Notes: generated by a model not told the origin, from the sequence alone. A stretch of 62,219 nt of DNA from Chloroflexia bacterium (GCA_030431755.1 JAUIIK010000010.1:1-62219); one strand, 5' to 3'; positions 15,722 to 24,370 are shown, counted from the first letter of the stretch. Program-made: numbers and translations.

Positions 15722-17368
15722 TTACTTCCCGATAGGTTGCGGCAGCGCTTCCCGGGGCGGACTCTCGGGCGCCGCTTCCCGCTGTTCGGTGATGATGACG
15801 TTGCGGATCAGGAGCGCCGTGACCGCAGCGCCGACCAGGACCGTGATGCTGACGTAGAAGGTGCTCTGCATTGCGTCGACAAACGCCTGGGAGACCGCCT
15901 GCATGACCGCCGGAATCTGCTCTGCCGGGACCACCGTTGGGATGATCTCTGTGCGGCCCTCGCCGGCCAGCTCGGCCACCTGGGCCTTTAGCGCCGGGTC
16001 GAGCTGCACGGTTGCCAGCTCATCGGCCGTGTAGCTGCCGGCCCAGCTCTGGAGCGCCGAGCCGAGGATGGCGATGCCGAGGATCTGGCCGAGGTTACGA
16101 ACGGTATTGACAATGCCCGAGGCGCTGCCGGAGATGCGCGGCGGCACCTCCTTCATCGCTGCGTTGGTCATCGGCGGGAAAGTCATGCCCATGCCGAGAC
16201 CGGTCACGGCCAGGGCAGGGAGGATGCCCCAGACCGTTGTGTCCAGATTGATGCGTGTCGTCAGGAAAAAGACGCCGGTAGCCGCTGTCGAGAGCCCCCC
16301 GACCAGCAGCCAGCGCGACCCGATGGTGTCGCTTAGCCGTCCGGCGATCGGCGCGACGAGCATGATCGTGAAGGCCATCGGCGTCAGCGCCAACCCGGCC
16401 CGGATCGGCGTGTAGCCGAGGATCGCTTGCAGGAAGATGGTGATTGGGAAGAAGATACCGAACATGCCGAAGGCCATCACGCCGGTGATGACGTTGCCGG
16501 CCCAGAAGTTGCGGAGCTTGAATAGCTCGACCTTCATCATCGGGTCGCGTTGGCGCAGCTCCCACCAGACGAAGGCGGCAACGAAGACAGTGCCGGCTGT
16601 CAGCAGGCTAAGGATCTCTGGACTAGTCCAGCCGTAGCGGTTGCCCTCGATCAACGCGAAGACAATGGCGAAGATACCCGCGCCGGAGAGCAGGATGCCG
16701 CCCCAGTCGAGGCTGGTGCTGGCTTCCGGGTCGCGCGATTCCGGAACAATCATGATCGCCGCGATGATCCCGACGATGCCGACCGGGACATTGATCAGGA
16801 AAACCCATTCCCATGCATAGCTGGTGACAATCAGGCCACCGATGATCGGGCCGAAGACTGCGCCGAGAGCCGTGATCGAGCCCCAGATGCCCATGGCCGC
16901 GCCGCGCCGCTCGGGCGGGAAGACGACGGTAATGAGCGAGAGTGTCTGCGGCATCATGAACGCGCCGCCGACGCCCTGGAGCGCCCGGAAGGCGATCAAC
17001 GCGTTGGCGCCACCGATACCGGTGACGTCGCCGAACCAGCTCGATGCCGCGCAGAGCCCGGAGGCCGCGGCGAAGATCGCCATGCCAACGACGAAGAGCC
17101 GTTTGCGGCCAAAGACATCGCCGAGCCGCCCGAAGGAGAGCAGCAGGACGGCGAAGGCCAGCAGGTAGCTATCGAGAATCCACTGGATCTCCGAGAGGTC
17201 TGCGTTCAGCCCTTCGCGAATCTTGACCTGGGCCACATTGACGATGGTCGTGTCGAGCAGGAGCATGAAGATCGCGCCGGCCAGAACAGCCAGCACGAGC
17301 CAGGGATTGCGTTCCTGGCTCGTGCCGGCCGACCGTGCCGGAGCGTCGGTCGTACGGGATTCAGACAT
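15722..17368 (-). CDS. DHA2-family MFS drug:proton antiporter (EmrB/QacA type)
   Basis: 548 residues, the usual length for 14-helix DHA2 exporters. The first helix carries 'LDTTIVNVAQVKI', the DHA2 motif-D1-like signature. Motif A is 'GRLGDVFGRKRLFVVG' and motif C is 'GSITALGAVFGPIIGGLIV'. The last helices are 'ISITVLVGAAVTALLI'. It pumps hydrophobic or cationic drugs out, driven by protons. It starts 33 bases after the MarR-type gene, so the two form a regulator-pump operon. A large predicted outer loop near residues 430-490 (TADELATVQLDPALKAQVAELAGEG) lies before the final helix. Confidence 0.93.
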   Translation of the reverse strand: MSESRTTDAPARSAGTSQERNPWLVLAVLAGAIFMLLLDTTIVNVAQVKIREGLNADLSEIQWILDSYLLAFAVLLLSFGRLGDVFGRKRLFVVGMAIFAAASGLCAASSWFGDVTGIGGANALIAFRALQGVGGAFMMPQTLSLITVVFPPERRGAAMGIWGSITALGAVFGPIIGGLIVTSYAWEWVFLINVPVGIVGIIAAIMIVPESRDPEASTSLDWGGILLSGAGIFAIVFALIEGNRYGWTSPEILSLLTAGTVFVAAFVWWELRQRDPMMKVELFKLRNFWAGNVITGVMAFGMFGIFFPITIFLQAILGYTPIRAGLALTPMAFTIMLVAPIAGRLSDTIGSRWLLVGGLSTAATGVFFLTTRINLDTTVWGILPALAVTGLGMGMTFPPMTNAAMKEVPPRISGSASGIVNTVRNLGQILGIAILGSALQSWAGSYTADELATVQLDPALKAQVAELAGEGRTEIIPTVVPAEQIPAVMQAVSQAFVDAMQSTFYVSITVLVGAAVTALLIRNVIITEQREAAPESPPREALPQPIGK

Positions 17369-17400
17369 GTGTCACTCTCTCCATTGAGGTGGCGGAGACC

Positions 17401-17973
17401 TTACGCGTTGGTCTCCTGCGGGCAGTTGTCGCGTTCTATTACATCCTGCTCGAAGACTTCAGCGAAGGCTTCGAGGGTGCGGACGACGATCGGTTGCTCT
17501 TCGGCGGTAAAGCGCTCGAAGACCTGCTCTACTTTGGAACGTTGGATGTTCCAGAAATAGTCCGCAAGCTCGATGGCTTTCGGCGTGAGCTCGACGAGCA
17601 CCTCGCGGCGGTCGTCGGGGTTGACCTTGCGCTCGGCCAGGCCAGCTTCGACGAGGCCGTCGATCTGTTCCGACGCCGTCGGCGCTGAGACGCCGATCCA
17701 GCCGGCGATGTCACCGACCTTGGCCGGACCATTGCGGTAGAGCTGCATCGCGATGCGCATCTGCGCCGGCGAACCCGGCCCGCTCCAGCGGCCGCGCAAG
17801 CGCTCTTGGAGCGCCTTCTTCCCGCGTCCACGGCCTTTGCCCCGGTGTGGACCGCCCCGCTTGCCGCGCCGATGCGGCGGGCCGCCCATGTGCCGGAGCA
17901 TGCTGCGCTTGAAACGCGGCAGCGCGTCGAGCGCCCGGTCGATCAGCTCGTCCTGTTCAGTTCTGCTTTCCAT
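17401..17973 (-). CDS. MarR family transcriptional regulator
   Basis: About 190 residues from ATG 17973, chosen because GGAAAGG lies 7 bases upstream. A very basic Arg/Lys/Gly/His stretch at about residues 30-60 (GGPHRGKGRGRGKK) precedes the winged helix. The recognition region is 'AKVGDIAGWIGVSAPTASEQIDGLVEAGLAERKVNPDDRREVLVELTPKAIEL', which includes the classical DDRR wing. MarR proteins usually repress the adjacent pump and release DNA on ligand binding. Here the pump gene starts 33 bases downstream. The basic insert may add non-specific DNA or nucleoid contact. See the promoter at 18027 for a likely autoregulatory site. Confidence 0.92.
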   Translation of the reverse strand: MESRTEQDELIDRALDALPRFKRSMLRHMGGPPHRRGKRGGPHRGKGRGRGKKALQERLRGRWSGPGSPAQMRIAMQLYRNGPAKVGDIAGWIGVSAPTASEQIDGLVEAGLAERKVNPDDRREVLVELTPKAIELADYFWNIQRSKVEQVFERFTAEEQPIVVRTLEAFAEVFEQDVIERDNCPQETNA

Positions 17974-18026
17974 TGCAGAGCCTTTCCGTTTGCGTGGCTC
18001 CATTGCCACAATCGTTCGACTGCCGA

Positions 18027-18065
18027 ATGATAAGGTATCCGAATTATAATGTCAAGGTTTCCGAA
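18027..18065 (-). promoter_or_regulatory. Sigma-70 promoter with direct-repeat operator, MarR-DHA2 operon
   Basis: On the minus strand, TTGACA (complement of 18050-18055) and TATCAT (18027-18032) are 17 bp apart, a near-perfect promoter. On the plus strand, AAGGTATCCGAA (18032-18043) and AAGGTTTCCGAA (18054-18065) are direct repeats 22 bp apart that overlap the -10/-35 region. This fits repressor binding on one face of the helix. Confidence 0.8.
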
Positions 18066-18077
18066 ACAAATTAAGAA

Positions 18078-18160
18078 GGGGATAGGTGACAGGGTTTAGG
18101 GGATAGCAGAAAAGAAGTCGTCCAACTCTGCTAGCCTCTGTTCCCTAGCACCTGTCCCCT
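18078..18160. repeat. Palindromic repeat, family C copy 1
   Basis: Imperfect inverted arms 18078-18110 (GGGGATAGGTGACAGGG, then GGGGATAGCAGA) and 18127-18160 (TCTGCTAGCC..., ending CACCTGTCCCCT). It sits between the MarR promoter and the 3' end of the next exporter gene. Relatives lie at 27313-27407, with half-arms near 15027 and 30978. Confidence 0.75.
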
Positions 18161-18168
18161 GGCTTCGC

Positions 18169-19464
18169 CTACTCCTCGAACGCTGGCGCGGCTCTCCGGG
18201 GCCAGGGGGCGAAGGCGAACCAGAGTGGGACGAGTGTGATAAGCACCGCTGCGGAGACCTGGATGGTTCTCACACCGAACTCACTGATGGCGAACCCGGC
18301 AACAAGCGTTCCCAGGGTGCCCGCAATCGCCACGCTCGTGAAGAGTGCATTCAGGACGCGGCCGAGTGCCCGCTCGGGTGCGCGTTCTTGCACGATGGTG
18401 CGCATGATCGGATTGAATGGTCCGCCCGCCAACCCGAAGACGAAGATCGCGAAGATGTCGCTCGCGAGATAAGTTGTCAGGGTGAACAACCATAGCGCTG
18501 CCGCACTGACCACGGATGTTGCGACCAGACTCGCGTAGCGGCGGTAGCGAACGCCGATGGAGCCGTAGGCAATCGTCCCGACGAGCGTGCCGCTGCCAAG
18601 GGCTGCGATGAGTAGCGCAAGATATGCGGCATCATCGAAGACCTCATCGACGTACACTGGCAAGATGACGCCGAAGTAGGCAATGAGCACAAAGCTGTAG
18701 AGCGCCGCGATAGGTTGGATGACGCCGACGACCTGGTCTCGCAACACGAATCGGAAGCCCGCCAGGAACGCTTCGATGCCACTTTCCTCCTGCGCCTCGC
18801 CGCCGGCCTCGCTGAGTGCGCGCGTAGGCGTCCGGATCAGCAGCGCGATCATCAAGACCGAGACGGCAAACGTGCCGGCATCGACGAAGAGCACGTTGAC
18901 CGGGCGCATGAAGATGGTTAGAGCGCCGAAGAGCAGCGGTCCGAGAATCGTGTCGCCCACAACCACCGCGCCGCGGTAGACCGAGTTTGCGCGCTCCAGC
19001 GGCATCCGGCTCAACTGCGCAAGCGCCGGGGTTAATGCGCTCCGTGCGGTGCGCGCCGGCGTGTCGAAGTATGCGCCTAGCAGGACGAGCGCCAGGAGCA
19101 GCCAGAACGGCAGCAAGTCGGAGAAATAGAGAACTGGGATTGCGAGCACGGTCATCCCGCTCAGCGCATCGGCGAGGACGCTCATGCGCCGGTATCCCAT
19201 GCGGTCGACGAGCGTGCCGATGGTCAAACCAGAAGCTATCACCGCGACTGCGAACATCGTGCTGACGAGGCCGGTACGGCTCGCGCTGTCGGTCGTTTGC
19301 AGCACGAACCACGGCACGGCGAGGAAGGTGATCGTGTTGCCGGCCTGGGAGATTCCGTTTGCGGCAGCGAGAATCCAGATACCAGTACGTTCGTGGAATG
19401 TCGCTCGTCTGTGCTCTACCAAACGGGCAGCCGCGTCGTTTCGAAGCGCGAATGTGTTGGCCAA
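18169..19464 (-). CDS. MFS exporter (MFS_3/EntS-like), third of a tandem trio
   Basis: 431 residues, twelve membrane helices. The start appears to be TTG 19464 (MANTF..., matching the MAN start of the neighbouring paralogue), without a good ribosome binding site. The N-terminal helix is 'GIWILAAANGISQAGNTITFLAVPWFVLQTT' and motif A is 'GTLVDRMGYRRMSVLADALSG'. The C-terminal end WPRRAAPAFEE is also found in the paralogue at 19564. These proteins resemble enterobactin or macrolide exporters (EntS, MefA); the substrate is unknown. It lies 100 bp after the preceding paralogue, so it is probably the last gene of the DUF2089 operon. Its stop borders a palindromic repeat. Confidence 0.88.
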   Translation of the reverse strand: MANTFALRNDAAARLVEHRRATFHERTGIWILAAANGISQAGNTITFLAVPWFVLQTTDSASRTGLVSTMFAVAVIASGLTIGTLVDRMGYRRMSVLADALSGMTVLAIPVLYFSDLLPFWLLLALVLLGAYFDTPARTARSALTPALAQLSRMPLERANSVYRGAVVVGDTILGPLLFGALTIFMRPVNVLFVDAGTFAVSVLMIALLIRTPTRALSEAGGEAQEESGIEAFLAGFRFVLRDQVVGVIQPIAALYSFVLIAYFGVILPVYVDEVFDDAAYLALLIAALGSGTLVGTIAYGSIGVRYRRYASLVATSVVSAAALWLFTLTTYLASDIFAIFVFGLAGGPFNPIMRTIVQERAPERALGRVLNALFTSVAIAGTLGTLVAGFAISEFGVRTIQVSAAVLITLVPLWFAFAPWPRRAAPAFEE

Positions 19465-19563
19465 TCGTACACTGGCCGGTCGCGGCTATTGGATTGGTCG
19501 CGACATCGATCGTTGGATCGGCGAATGGGTTCTGGATGTGAGCCATGCCAGATGCGGACCTGG

Positions 19564-20832
19564 CTATTCTTCGAACGCTGGCGCGGCTCTCCGGGGCCAG
19601 GGGGCGAAGGCGATCCAGAATGGGACGACGGTCAGCAGGGCGGCCGCAGTGAGCAGGCTGGGACGGAGCCCGATGGTGTCGACGGCCAGCCCTGCGCCCA
19701 GCACGCCGAGTGGGGCGGCCACGGTGAAGAGGGTGAAGATCGCGCTGAGCACCCGGCCCAGCATCTGCTCGGGCGTGCGGAGCTGCACCAGCGTCTGGAG
19801 CAGTGGGTTGGCAGGTCCCATGCCGATGCCGAAGAGGAACATCGCCAGCAGGTCCGTCGGCAGGTAGACCGGCAGGGTGAAGAGCCAGATCGCCACGGCG
19901 CTGAGCGTAAATCCGGCCAGAAAGGTGTTGTAGCGGCTGAAGCGGTCGCCATACGCGCCAAAGAGCACCGTTCCCGCCAGCATCCCGAGGCCCATCGCGC
20001 TGATGATCAGTCCGAAGTAGGCCGGGTTGTCGAACTCGTCGCGGACATAGACCGGGAAGAGCACCCCGCCGTAGGCACGTCCAACAAAGTTGAAGAGGAT
20101 CGCGACGGGCAGCACCGTCTGGAGCACACGGTCGCGGAGCACGAAGCGGAAACCGGCCAGCAGGCGCTCGACGCCGCCGCTCTCCGTCTCGTCCGCCACG
20201 TCCTCACCCGCCTTAGCGCCAACAGATTTGACGGAGATCAGCAGCCCGACGATGAGGATCGAGACGGCGAACGTCCCGGCATCGATGAAGAGCACATTGG
20301 CCGCCCCGACTGCTGTGATCAGGACGCCGGCTAACAAGGGCGCGATGACCGCGTCGCTCGCGCCGAAGGATATCTGCATGATCGAGTTGGCCCGTTCGAG
20401 CGGCATCCCGGCCCGGCGCGCCAGCGAGGGCACCAGCGCCCCGCGCGCCGTATGCCCCGGCACGTCGAAGAAAGTGCCGAGAAAGATCAGGACGAGTAGC
20501 TGGCTGAAGGTCAACCAGTTCAGCAGGTAAAGGACAGGAATCAGCGCCGTGGTGAGGCCGCTGAGGACGTCCGAAATGATGCTTGAGGCGCGGAATCCCA
20601 GCCGGTCGACGATTGGGCCGGAGACGATGCCGGCGGCGACGGGCGAGAGTGCCACGACCGCCCCGGCAACCCCGGTCCGGCTGGCGCTATCGGTGGTGAT
20701 GAGGACGAACCAGGGCACCGCCAGCGCAGTCATCGAGTTGCCGGTCTGCGAGATGCCGTTGGCGATGGCCAGCGCCCAGATACCGGTGCGATCCGGCGCG
20801 TGCGACTCTCCGTTCGCCTGCGGGTTAGCCAT
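19564..20832 (-). CDS. MFS exporter (MFS_3/EntS-like), second of a tandem trio
   Basis: 422 residues, twelve helices, close paralogue of both neighbours. The start is 'MANPQANGESHAPDRTGIWALAIANGISQTGNSMTALAVPWFVL' and motif A is 'GPIVDRLGFRASSIISDVLSG'. Its ATG at 20832 overlaps the end of the preceding gene by 8 bases, so translation is probably coupled. Its last codons and the roughly 50 preceding bases are almost identical to those of the next gene, pointing to tandem duplication or gene conversion. The transport substrate cannot be inferred. The conserved helix-1 'NGISQTGNS' region is shared by all three copies. Confidence 0.9.
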   Translation of the reverse strand: MANPQANGESHAPDRTGIWALAIANGISQTGNSMTALAVPWFVLITTDSASRTGVAGAVVALSPVAAGIVSGPIVDRLGFRASSIISDVLSGLTTALIPVLYLLNWLTFSQLLVLIFLGTFFDVPGHTARGALVPSLARRAGMPLERANSIMQISFGASDAVIAPLLAGVLITAVGAANVLFIDAGTFAVSILIVGLLISVKSVGAKAGEDVADETESGGVERLLAGFRFVLRDRVLQTVLPVAILFNFVGRAYGGVLFPVYVRDEFDNPAYFGLIISAMGLGMLAGTVLFGAYGDRFSRYNTFLAGFTLSAVAIWLFTLPVYLPTDLLAMFLFGIGMGPANPLLQTLVQLRTPEQMLGRVLSAIFTLFTVAAPLGVLGAGLAVDTIGLRPSLLTAAALLTVVPFWIAFAPWPRRAAPAFEE

Positions 20833-22141
20833 CTACGCCGGCGAGCGCCTGGTCGTCGTCGAACTGGCGCACGACGCCGTAGACGCTGTAGACGCGCAGC
20901 ATGGCCAGCGTTACGCCGACTGCGGCGGCGATCATGACGGCCGAGAGACCCACGCCTTCGATCAGGAAACCGGCGATGAAGACCCCGAGCGGGGCAAGCG
21001 CGCCACCGAAGGCGATCATCGCGCCGTAGACCCTCCCGAGCATCTCCTCCGGCGTCCGTTTCTGGACGATAGTGATCCCGAGGACGTTTGTTGGGCCGGT
21101 GGCAAGCCCGATGAGCGTCATGGCCGTAATCGCCGCCCAGACATTCGTCGAGAAGGCCAGCAACCAGAAGCCGACTGAAACCAGCGTGACCCCGCCCATC
21201 AGTGTCCAGGAGCGGCGTAGCAGGTGGCCCTTCCAGCCGAAGGCGAGCGTCCCGACGGCCGAGCCCGCGCCGAAGGCGGCGATCGTCAGGCCGAGGGCGC
21301 TCGAGCTGTCGAACTCGTCGCGGGCCAGCACCGGCAGGATGACCGCGATCGTTGGCGAGAAGATGAAGTTGTAGAGGAGCGAGATCGGGATCACCAGCCG
21401 CAGGAACTCGTCGCCGATCATGAAGCGGTAGCCATCACGCAGGGACTGCATGAACGAAGGGGATTCGGCCGCTTGCCCGGCTTCTTCGCCATCCGCCGGC
21501 GCGGATCTCCGGCTTTCGCCCGGCACGCGCACGAGGAGGGCGATGATGATGATCGAGAGGACGAAGGTGGCGGCGTCGATATAGAGCACGGCCGCCGCGC
21601 CCATGACGCCGATCATGATGCCGGCAACCAACGGCCCGAGCAGCGCGCGGCTGCTTTGGTCGGCGAACTGCATCGCCGAGTTGGCGCGTTCCAATGGCAT
21701 CGCCGCCGCCCGGGCGAGCCGCGGGACGAGCGCGCCGCGCGCCACGCCGCCGGGAGCGTCGAAGAGCGCGCCGGCAAAGATGAGTACCAGCAGATGCCAG
21801 AACTCGAGCCAGCCCAGGAAGTGCAGCGTCGGGATGATCGCGACGGTGACTGCGCTCAAGAGGTCGGAGAAGATGCTCGATCGCTTGAACCCAAAGCGGT
21901 CGACGATGGCCCCGCCGAGCGTGCCGGAGAGGACGGTTGCCAGCACGGTCAGCCCGCCGGCGATGCCGGTCCGGGCCGGGCTGCCGGTCGTCACCAGCAC
22001 GAACCAGGGAATCGCGATGTTCGTGATGCCATTGCCCACGTTCGAAATCGTGGTCGCTGCGACGAGGGCCGGGATGCCGATGCGGTCTGGCGGTGTGTCG
22101 GTTGCGCCCGTTTGTTCGAGCGCTGGCGCGTCCGTCGACAT
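20825..22141 (-). CDS. MFS exporter (MFS_3/EntS-like), first of a tandem trio
   Basis: 438 residues, twelve helices. Helix 1 is 'GIPALVAATTISNVGNGITNIAIPWFVLVTTGSPARTG' and motif A is 'GAIVDRFGFKRSSIFSDLLSA'. The cytoplasmic loop between helices 6 and 7 is Ala/Glu-rich (SRRSAPADGEEAGQAAESP). ATG 22141 follows GGGAGG. It begins 68 bases after the DUF4097 gene and overlaps the next exporter gene by 8 bases. The three pumps in a row behind an envelope-stress-like regulator suggest export of a toxic or surface-active compound, possibly with heteromeric or redundant pumps; this is inference. Confidence 0.9.
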   Translation of the reverse strand: MSTDAPALEQTGATDTPPDRIGIPALVAATTISNVGNGITNIAIPWFVLVTTGSPARTGIAGGLTVLATVLSGTLGGAIVDRFGFKRSSIFSDLLSAVTVAIIPTLHFLGWLEFWHLLVLIFAGALFDAPGGVARGALVPRLARAAAMPLERANSAMQFADQSSRALLGPLVAGIMIGVMGAAAVLYIDAATFVLSIIIIALLVRVPGESRRSAPADGEEAGQAAESPSFMQSLRDGYRFMIGDEFLRLVIPISLLYNFIFSPTIAVILPVLARDEFDSSSALGLTIAAFGAGSAVGTLAFGWKGHLLRRSWTLMGGVTLVSVGFWLLAFSTNVWAAITAMTLIGLATGPTNVLGITIVQKRTPEEMLGRVYGAMIAFGGALAPLGVFIAGFLIEGVGLSAVMIAAAVGVTLAMLRVYSVYGVVRQFDDDQALAGVDG

Positions 22142-22208
22142 GGCGCTTCCCTCCCGTGCCTCTCCGGGCTGATTCGTTCGTTCGATCAGGTGCTTCGCCG
22201 GTTGCCGG

Positions 22209-23582
22209 CTAGCCGGATTCGCGCTCCATCGCCGCGAGCAGGATGTCGGCTTCGGCGGCGGTCAGGCGGCCCTGAGCCAGCGCTTCGAGTATCTGGCGGC
22301 GCTGCCTGTCGCGGTTGCTGAGTCCTCCGGCCGGGGCCGGTTCGCGCGTGACTTTGGCCATGCGGACATTGATATCCCCGCGTTGGGTCAGCGCCCGGAC
22401 GAGAATGCGGTCGGTCTCCGAGCTGTCGCTGACACCGACGTAGCGGCGCGTCGAGCTGCGGGGTCCCGGCCGTCCGACCTCGACAAGTGGAATCGCGCTC
22501 TGGACCGAGCCGCGGTTGAGGATGAGCTCGACGCGGGTCGCCTGGTCCTCGGCGACATCCAGATTGATGTTGCCGCGTCCGGTCTTGAAGCGGAAGTGCT
22601 CCCGGCCGCCCGCAGAGCCCGTCGCGTTCACCCGTACCCCGGCGTCGCTGGCGTGGAAGATGGGCGTGCCGTCGGCTCGGCGGAACTCGACGCCTTCGGG
22701 CCCGGCGATAAAGCGCTCCGTGCCGCCGGTGCTCACCCGGACGCCGGCATCGCTGGCGATGAACTCGACGCTACCCAGGTTGAAGCGCACCTCTTCCTCG
22801 ATCTCTTCAACAGCCTCTTCGAGCGCGGCATTGAAGTCGGGGAGGTCGATATCCGGCTCGCCGCCGGGTTCGGCTGGGGCAGTGAAGAGCAGCCGGGCAG
22901 TTGAGGTGATATCGCCGCGCGCGATGTCGATTTCGGCGGAGACGAGGCTGCCGCCCTGAACGCGCACATCGCCGCTCGCGCCGTGCACGCGCAACGCTTG
23001 TTCGCTAGGCCGCAGGACGGTTACATCGCCCTTGCCGACTCGTAGCACGACGTTGCCGGCGCAATCCTGGAGATCGACGTTGCCTTTGCTGGTATCCAGT
23101 GCAAGATCGCCTTTGCAGCCCGCAACGGTGACGTGGCCACTGCTCGCGCGGCAGGCGATATCGCCCTCGCGTTGGCGGATGACGGCGTCGCCGCTGGAGA
23201 TGTTGGCGGCGATGTCGCCATGGCCGCCGCTGATCCGCAGGTTGCCGCTATCGAGATTGACCGCTAGCGAGGCGGAGATGCCTTCCAGGGTGAGATTGCC
23301 GCGGTTGATGTTGGCGGCGACTGTCGGGAGGTCGCTGGATGGGACTCTTAGCACCGGCGCCGACATGCCGCGGTAGCGGCCTTCCTGGCTGACGATCAGA
23401 CGCGAGCCGCGCATCGCCAGGCTGGGCGCGCCGGTCCCGGACTCCGCCAGGAGCCGGGCCGCGCCATCGAGCTCGGGATCTGCCTCCACCACCAGGTCGA
23501 GCCTCGTTGCTCGAATTTCGATACCGCTCAGGTCGTCGAACGGTAGCTCCTGGCTGGCGGCAGGGTTGGGGTGGGAGGACAC
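22209..23582 (-). CDS. DUF4097-type beta-repeat protein with C-terminal SHOCT-like motif
   Basis: 457 residues from GTG 23582; its ribosome binding site AAGGAAG overlaps the stop of the DUF2089 gene. Residues about 80-235 are short repeats of about 17-20 residues such as 'NINRGNLTLEGISASLAVNLDSGNLRISGG', the pattern of DUF4097/head-domain beta solenoids. Residues 250-400 are less repetitive ('VEFIASDAGVRVSTGG', 'IFHASDAGVRVNATG'). The last 35 residues (RQILEALAQGRLTAAEADILLAAM) form a SHOCT/YvlB-like helical motif also seen at the end of the DUF2089 protein. There is no signal peptide. In Firmicutes, YvlB/LiaX-type DUF4097 proteins take part in envelope stress responses; the same is plausible here. 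Confidence 0.8.
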   Translation of the reverse strand: MSSHPNPAASQELPFDDLSGIEIRATRLDLVVEADPELDGAARLLAESGTGAPSLAMRGSRLIVSQEGRYRGMSAPVLRVPSSDLPTVAANINRGNLTLEGISASLAVNLDSGNLRISGGHGDIAANISSGDAVIRQREGDIACRASSGHVTVAGCKGDLALDTSKGNVDLQDCAGNVVLRVGKGDVTVLRPSEQALRVHGASGDVRVQGGSLVSAEIDIARGDITSTARLLFTAPAEPGGEPDIDLPDFNAALEEAVEEIEEEVRFNLGSVEFIASDAGVRVSTGGTERFIAGPEGVEFRRADGTPIFHASDAGVRVNATGSAGGREHFRFKTGRGNINLDVAEDQATRVELILNRGSVQSAIPLVEVGRPGPRSSTRRYVGVSDSSETDRILVRALTQRGDINVRMAKVTREPAPAGGLSNRDRQRRQILEALAQGRLTAAEADILLAAMERESG

Positions 23583-23592
23583 GCTAGCTTCC

Positions 23593-23994
23593 TTAGTCGT
23601 TCTGCGCCGGCAGCGACGCGAGTAGCTCCATCGCCTCGTCGACGCTTAACTCGCCGTTCGAGACGCGGGCCATCACATCGTCCCGGCTCAAGGCCGTCGC
23701 TGTTGCGGTTTCGGTTGCGTGTTCGCCGGGTTCCAGCGCCGCGATCAGGTCGTCGAGCTTGGCCCGGACAGTTGGATAGCTGACGCCGAGGCTGCGCTCA
23801 ACATCGGACATATTGCCCCGGCTGGTGACAAAGAGATGCAGGAAGGCGAGCTGGTCGTCGGTCAGCTGGGTAAACGGGCCGCCGCCTTCCATGGGAAACC
23901 GGCCACGGATTGTGATGTCACATTCGCGGCAGTGCAACTCGCGAATTTCGAGTTGTCCGCCACAGGAAATACAATGTTCGACAGGTACAGTCAT
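23593..23994 (-). CDS. DUF2089 family regulator (zinc ribbon plus helix-turn-helix)
   Basis: About 133 residues from ATG 23994 (AGGAGG 5 bases upstream; the GTG just before is less well placed). Residues 7-30 hold a four-Cys zinc ribbon (CISCGG...CREC). The middle has a sigma-70-region-4-like HTH ('LAFLHLFVTSRGNMSDVERSLGVSYPTVRAKLDDLI'). The C-terminus ('VMARVSNGELSVDEAMELLASL') is the same short helical motif that ends the DUF4097 protein. It is the first gene of the five-gene operon and probably its regulator. A near-consensus promoter and a palindrome lie upstream (24018-24071). Confidence 0.88.
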   Translation of the reverse strand: MTVPVEHCISCGGQLEIRELHCRECDITIRGRFPMEGGGPFTQLTDDQLAFLHLFVTSRGNMSDVERSLGVSYPTVRAKLDDLIAALEPGEHATETATATALSRDDVMARVSNGELSVDEAMELLASLPAQND

Positions 23995-24017
23995 CACTGC
24001 CTCCTCTATCTATGAAG

Positions 24018-24071
24018 ATATTACGGAATCATATAAGATTTGTCAAGTTCTAATGAGAATTTCGAGATTCT
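24018..24071 (-). promoter_or_regulatory. Promoter and palindromic operator candidate for the DUF2089 operon
   Basis: On the minus strand, TTGACA (complement of 24041-24046) and TAATAT (24018-24023) are separated by 17 bp. Ten bases further upstream, 24056-24071 reads AGAATTTCGAGATTCT, a 16-bp palindrome with one symmetric mismatch around TCGA. The order operator, -35, -10, AGGAGG, ATG is compact and suggests control by the DUF2089 protein itself or another dimeric factor. Confidence 0.75.
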
Positions 24072-24154
24072 GATTCGATAGACCTCGCTGATACGCGACC
24101 CAATTATTTGCTATTCTCCAGCATCGGCTACAGAAATCGAAAGGGGAACCGACG

Positions 24155-24343
24155 ATGGCCGCGAAATTCGAAGTCTACAAGGATGCCCGTGGTGAATTCC
24201 GCTGGCGGCTCAAGGCGACCAACGGTCAGACAATCGCAACCGGCGGCGAAGGCTACACGAGCAAGGCCGGCTGCATGAACGGGATCGATTCGGTCCGGCG
24301 CAATGCCCCCGAAGCTGAGATCGACGACCAGACGGACGATTAG
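24155..24343 (+). CDS. DUF1508 (YegP-like) small protein
   Basis: 62 residues. The sequence FEVYKDARGEFRWRLKATNG...IATGGEGYTSKAGCMNGIDSVRRNAPEAEI is a textbook single DUF1508 repeat: an alpha-beta sandwich whose function is not established, often one or two copies per protein and sometimes stress-associated. ATG 24155 is preceded by GAAAGGGGA. It is divergent from the DUF2089 operon and followed by a hairpin. It is highly charged and cytoplasmic. Confidence 0.93.
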   Translation: MAAKFEVYKDARGEFRWRLKATNGQTIATGGEGYTSKAGCMNGIDSVRRNAPEAEIDDQTDD

Positions 24344-24370
24344 TCCCGGTAACTCGTCCCGAGCGGTGAC

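Noticed and set aside
16550-22321. Long plus-strand frames at 16550-17560, 19297-20334 and 21224-22321
   Set aside because: They lie opposite MFS genes and are rich in Arg, Asp, Glu and Gln, as expected for antisense reading of high-GC membrane-protein genes. No family features or ribosome binding sites.
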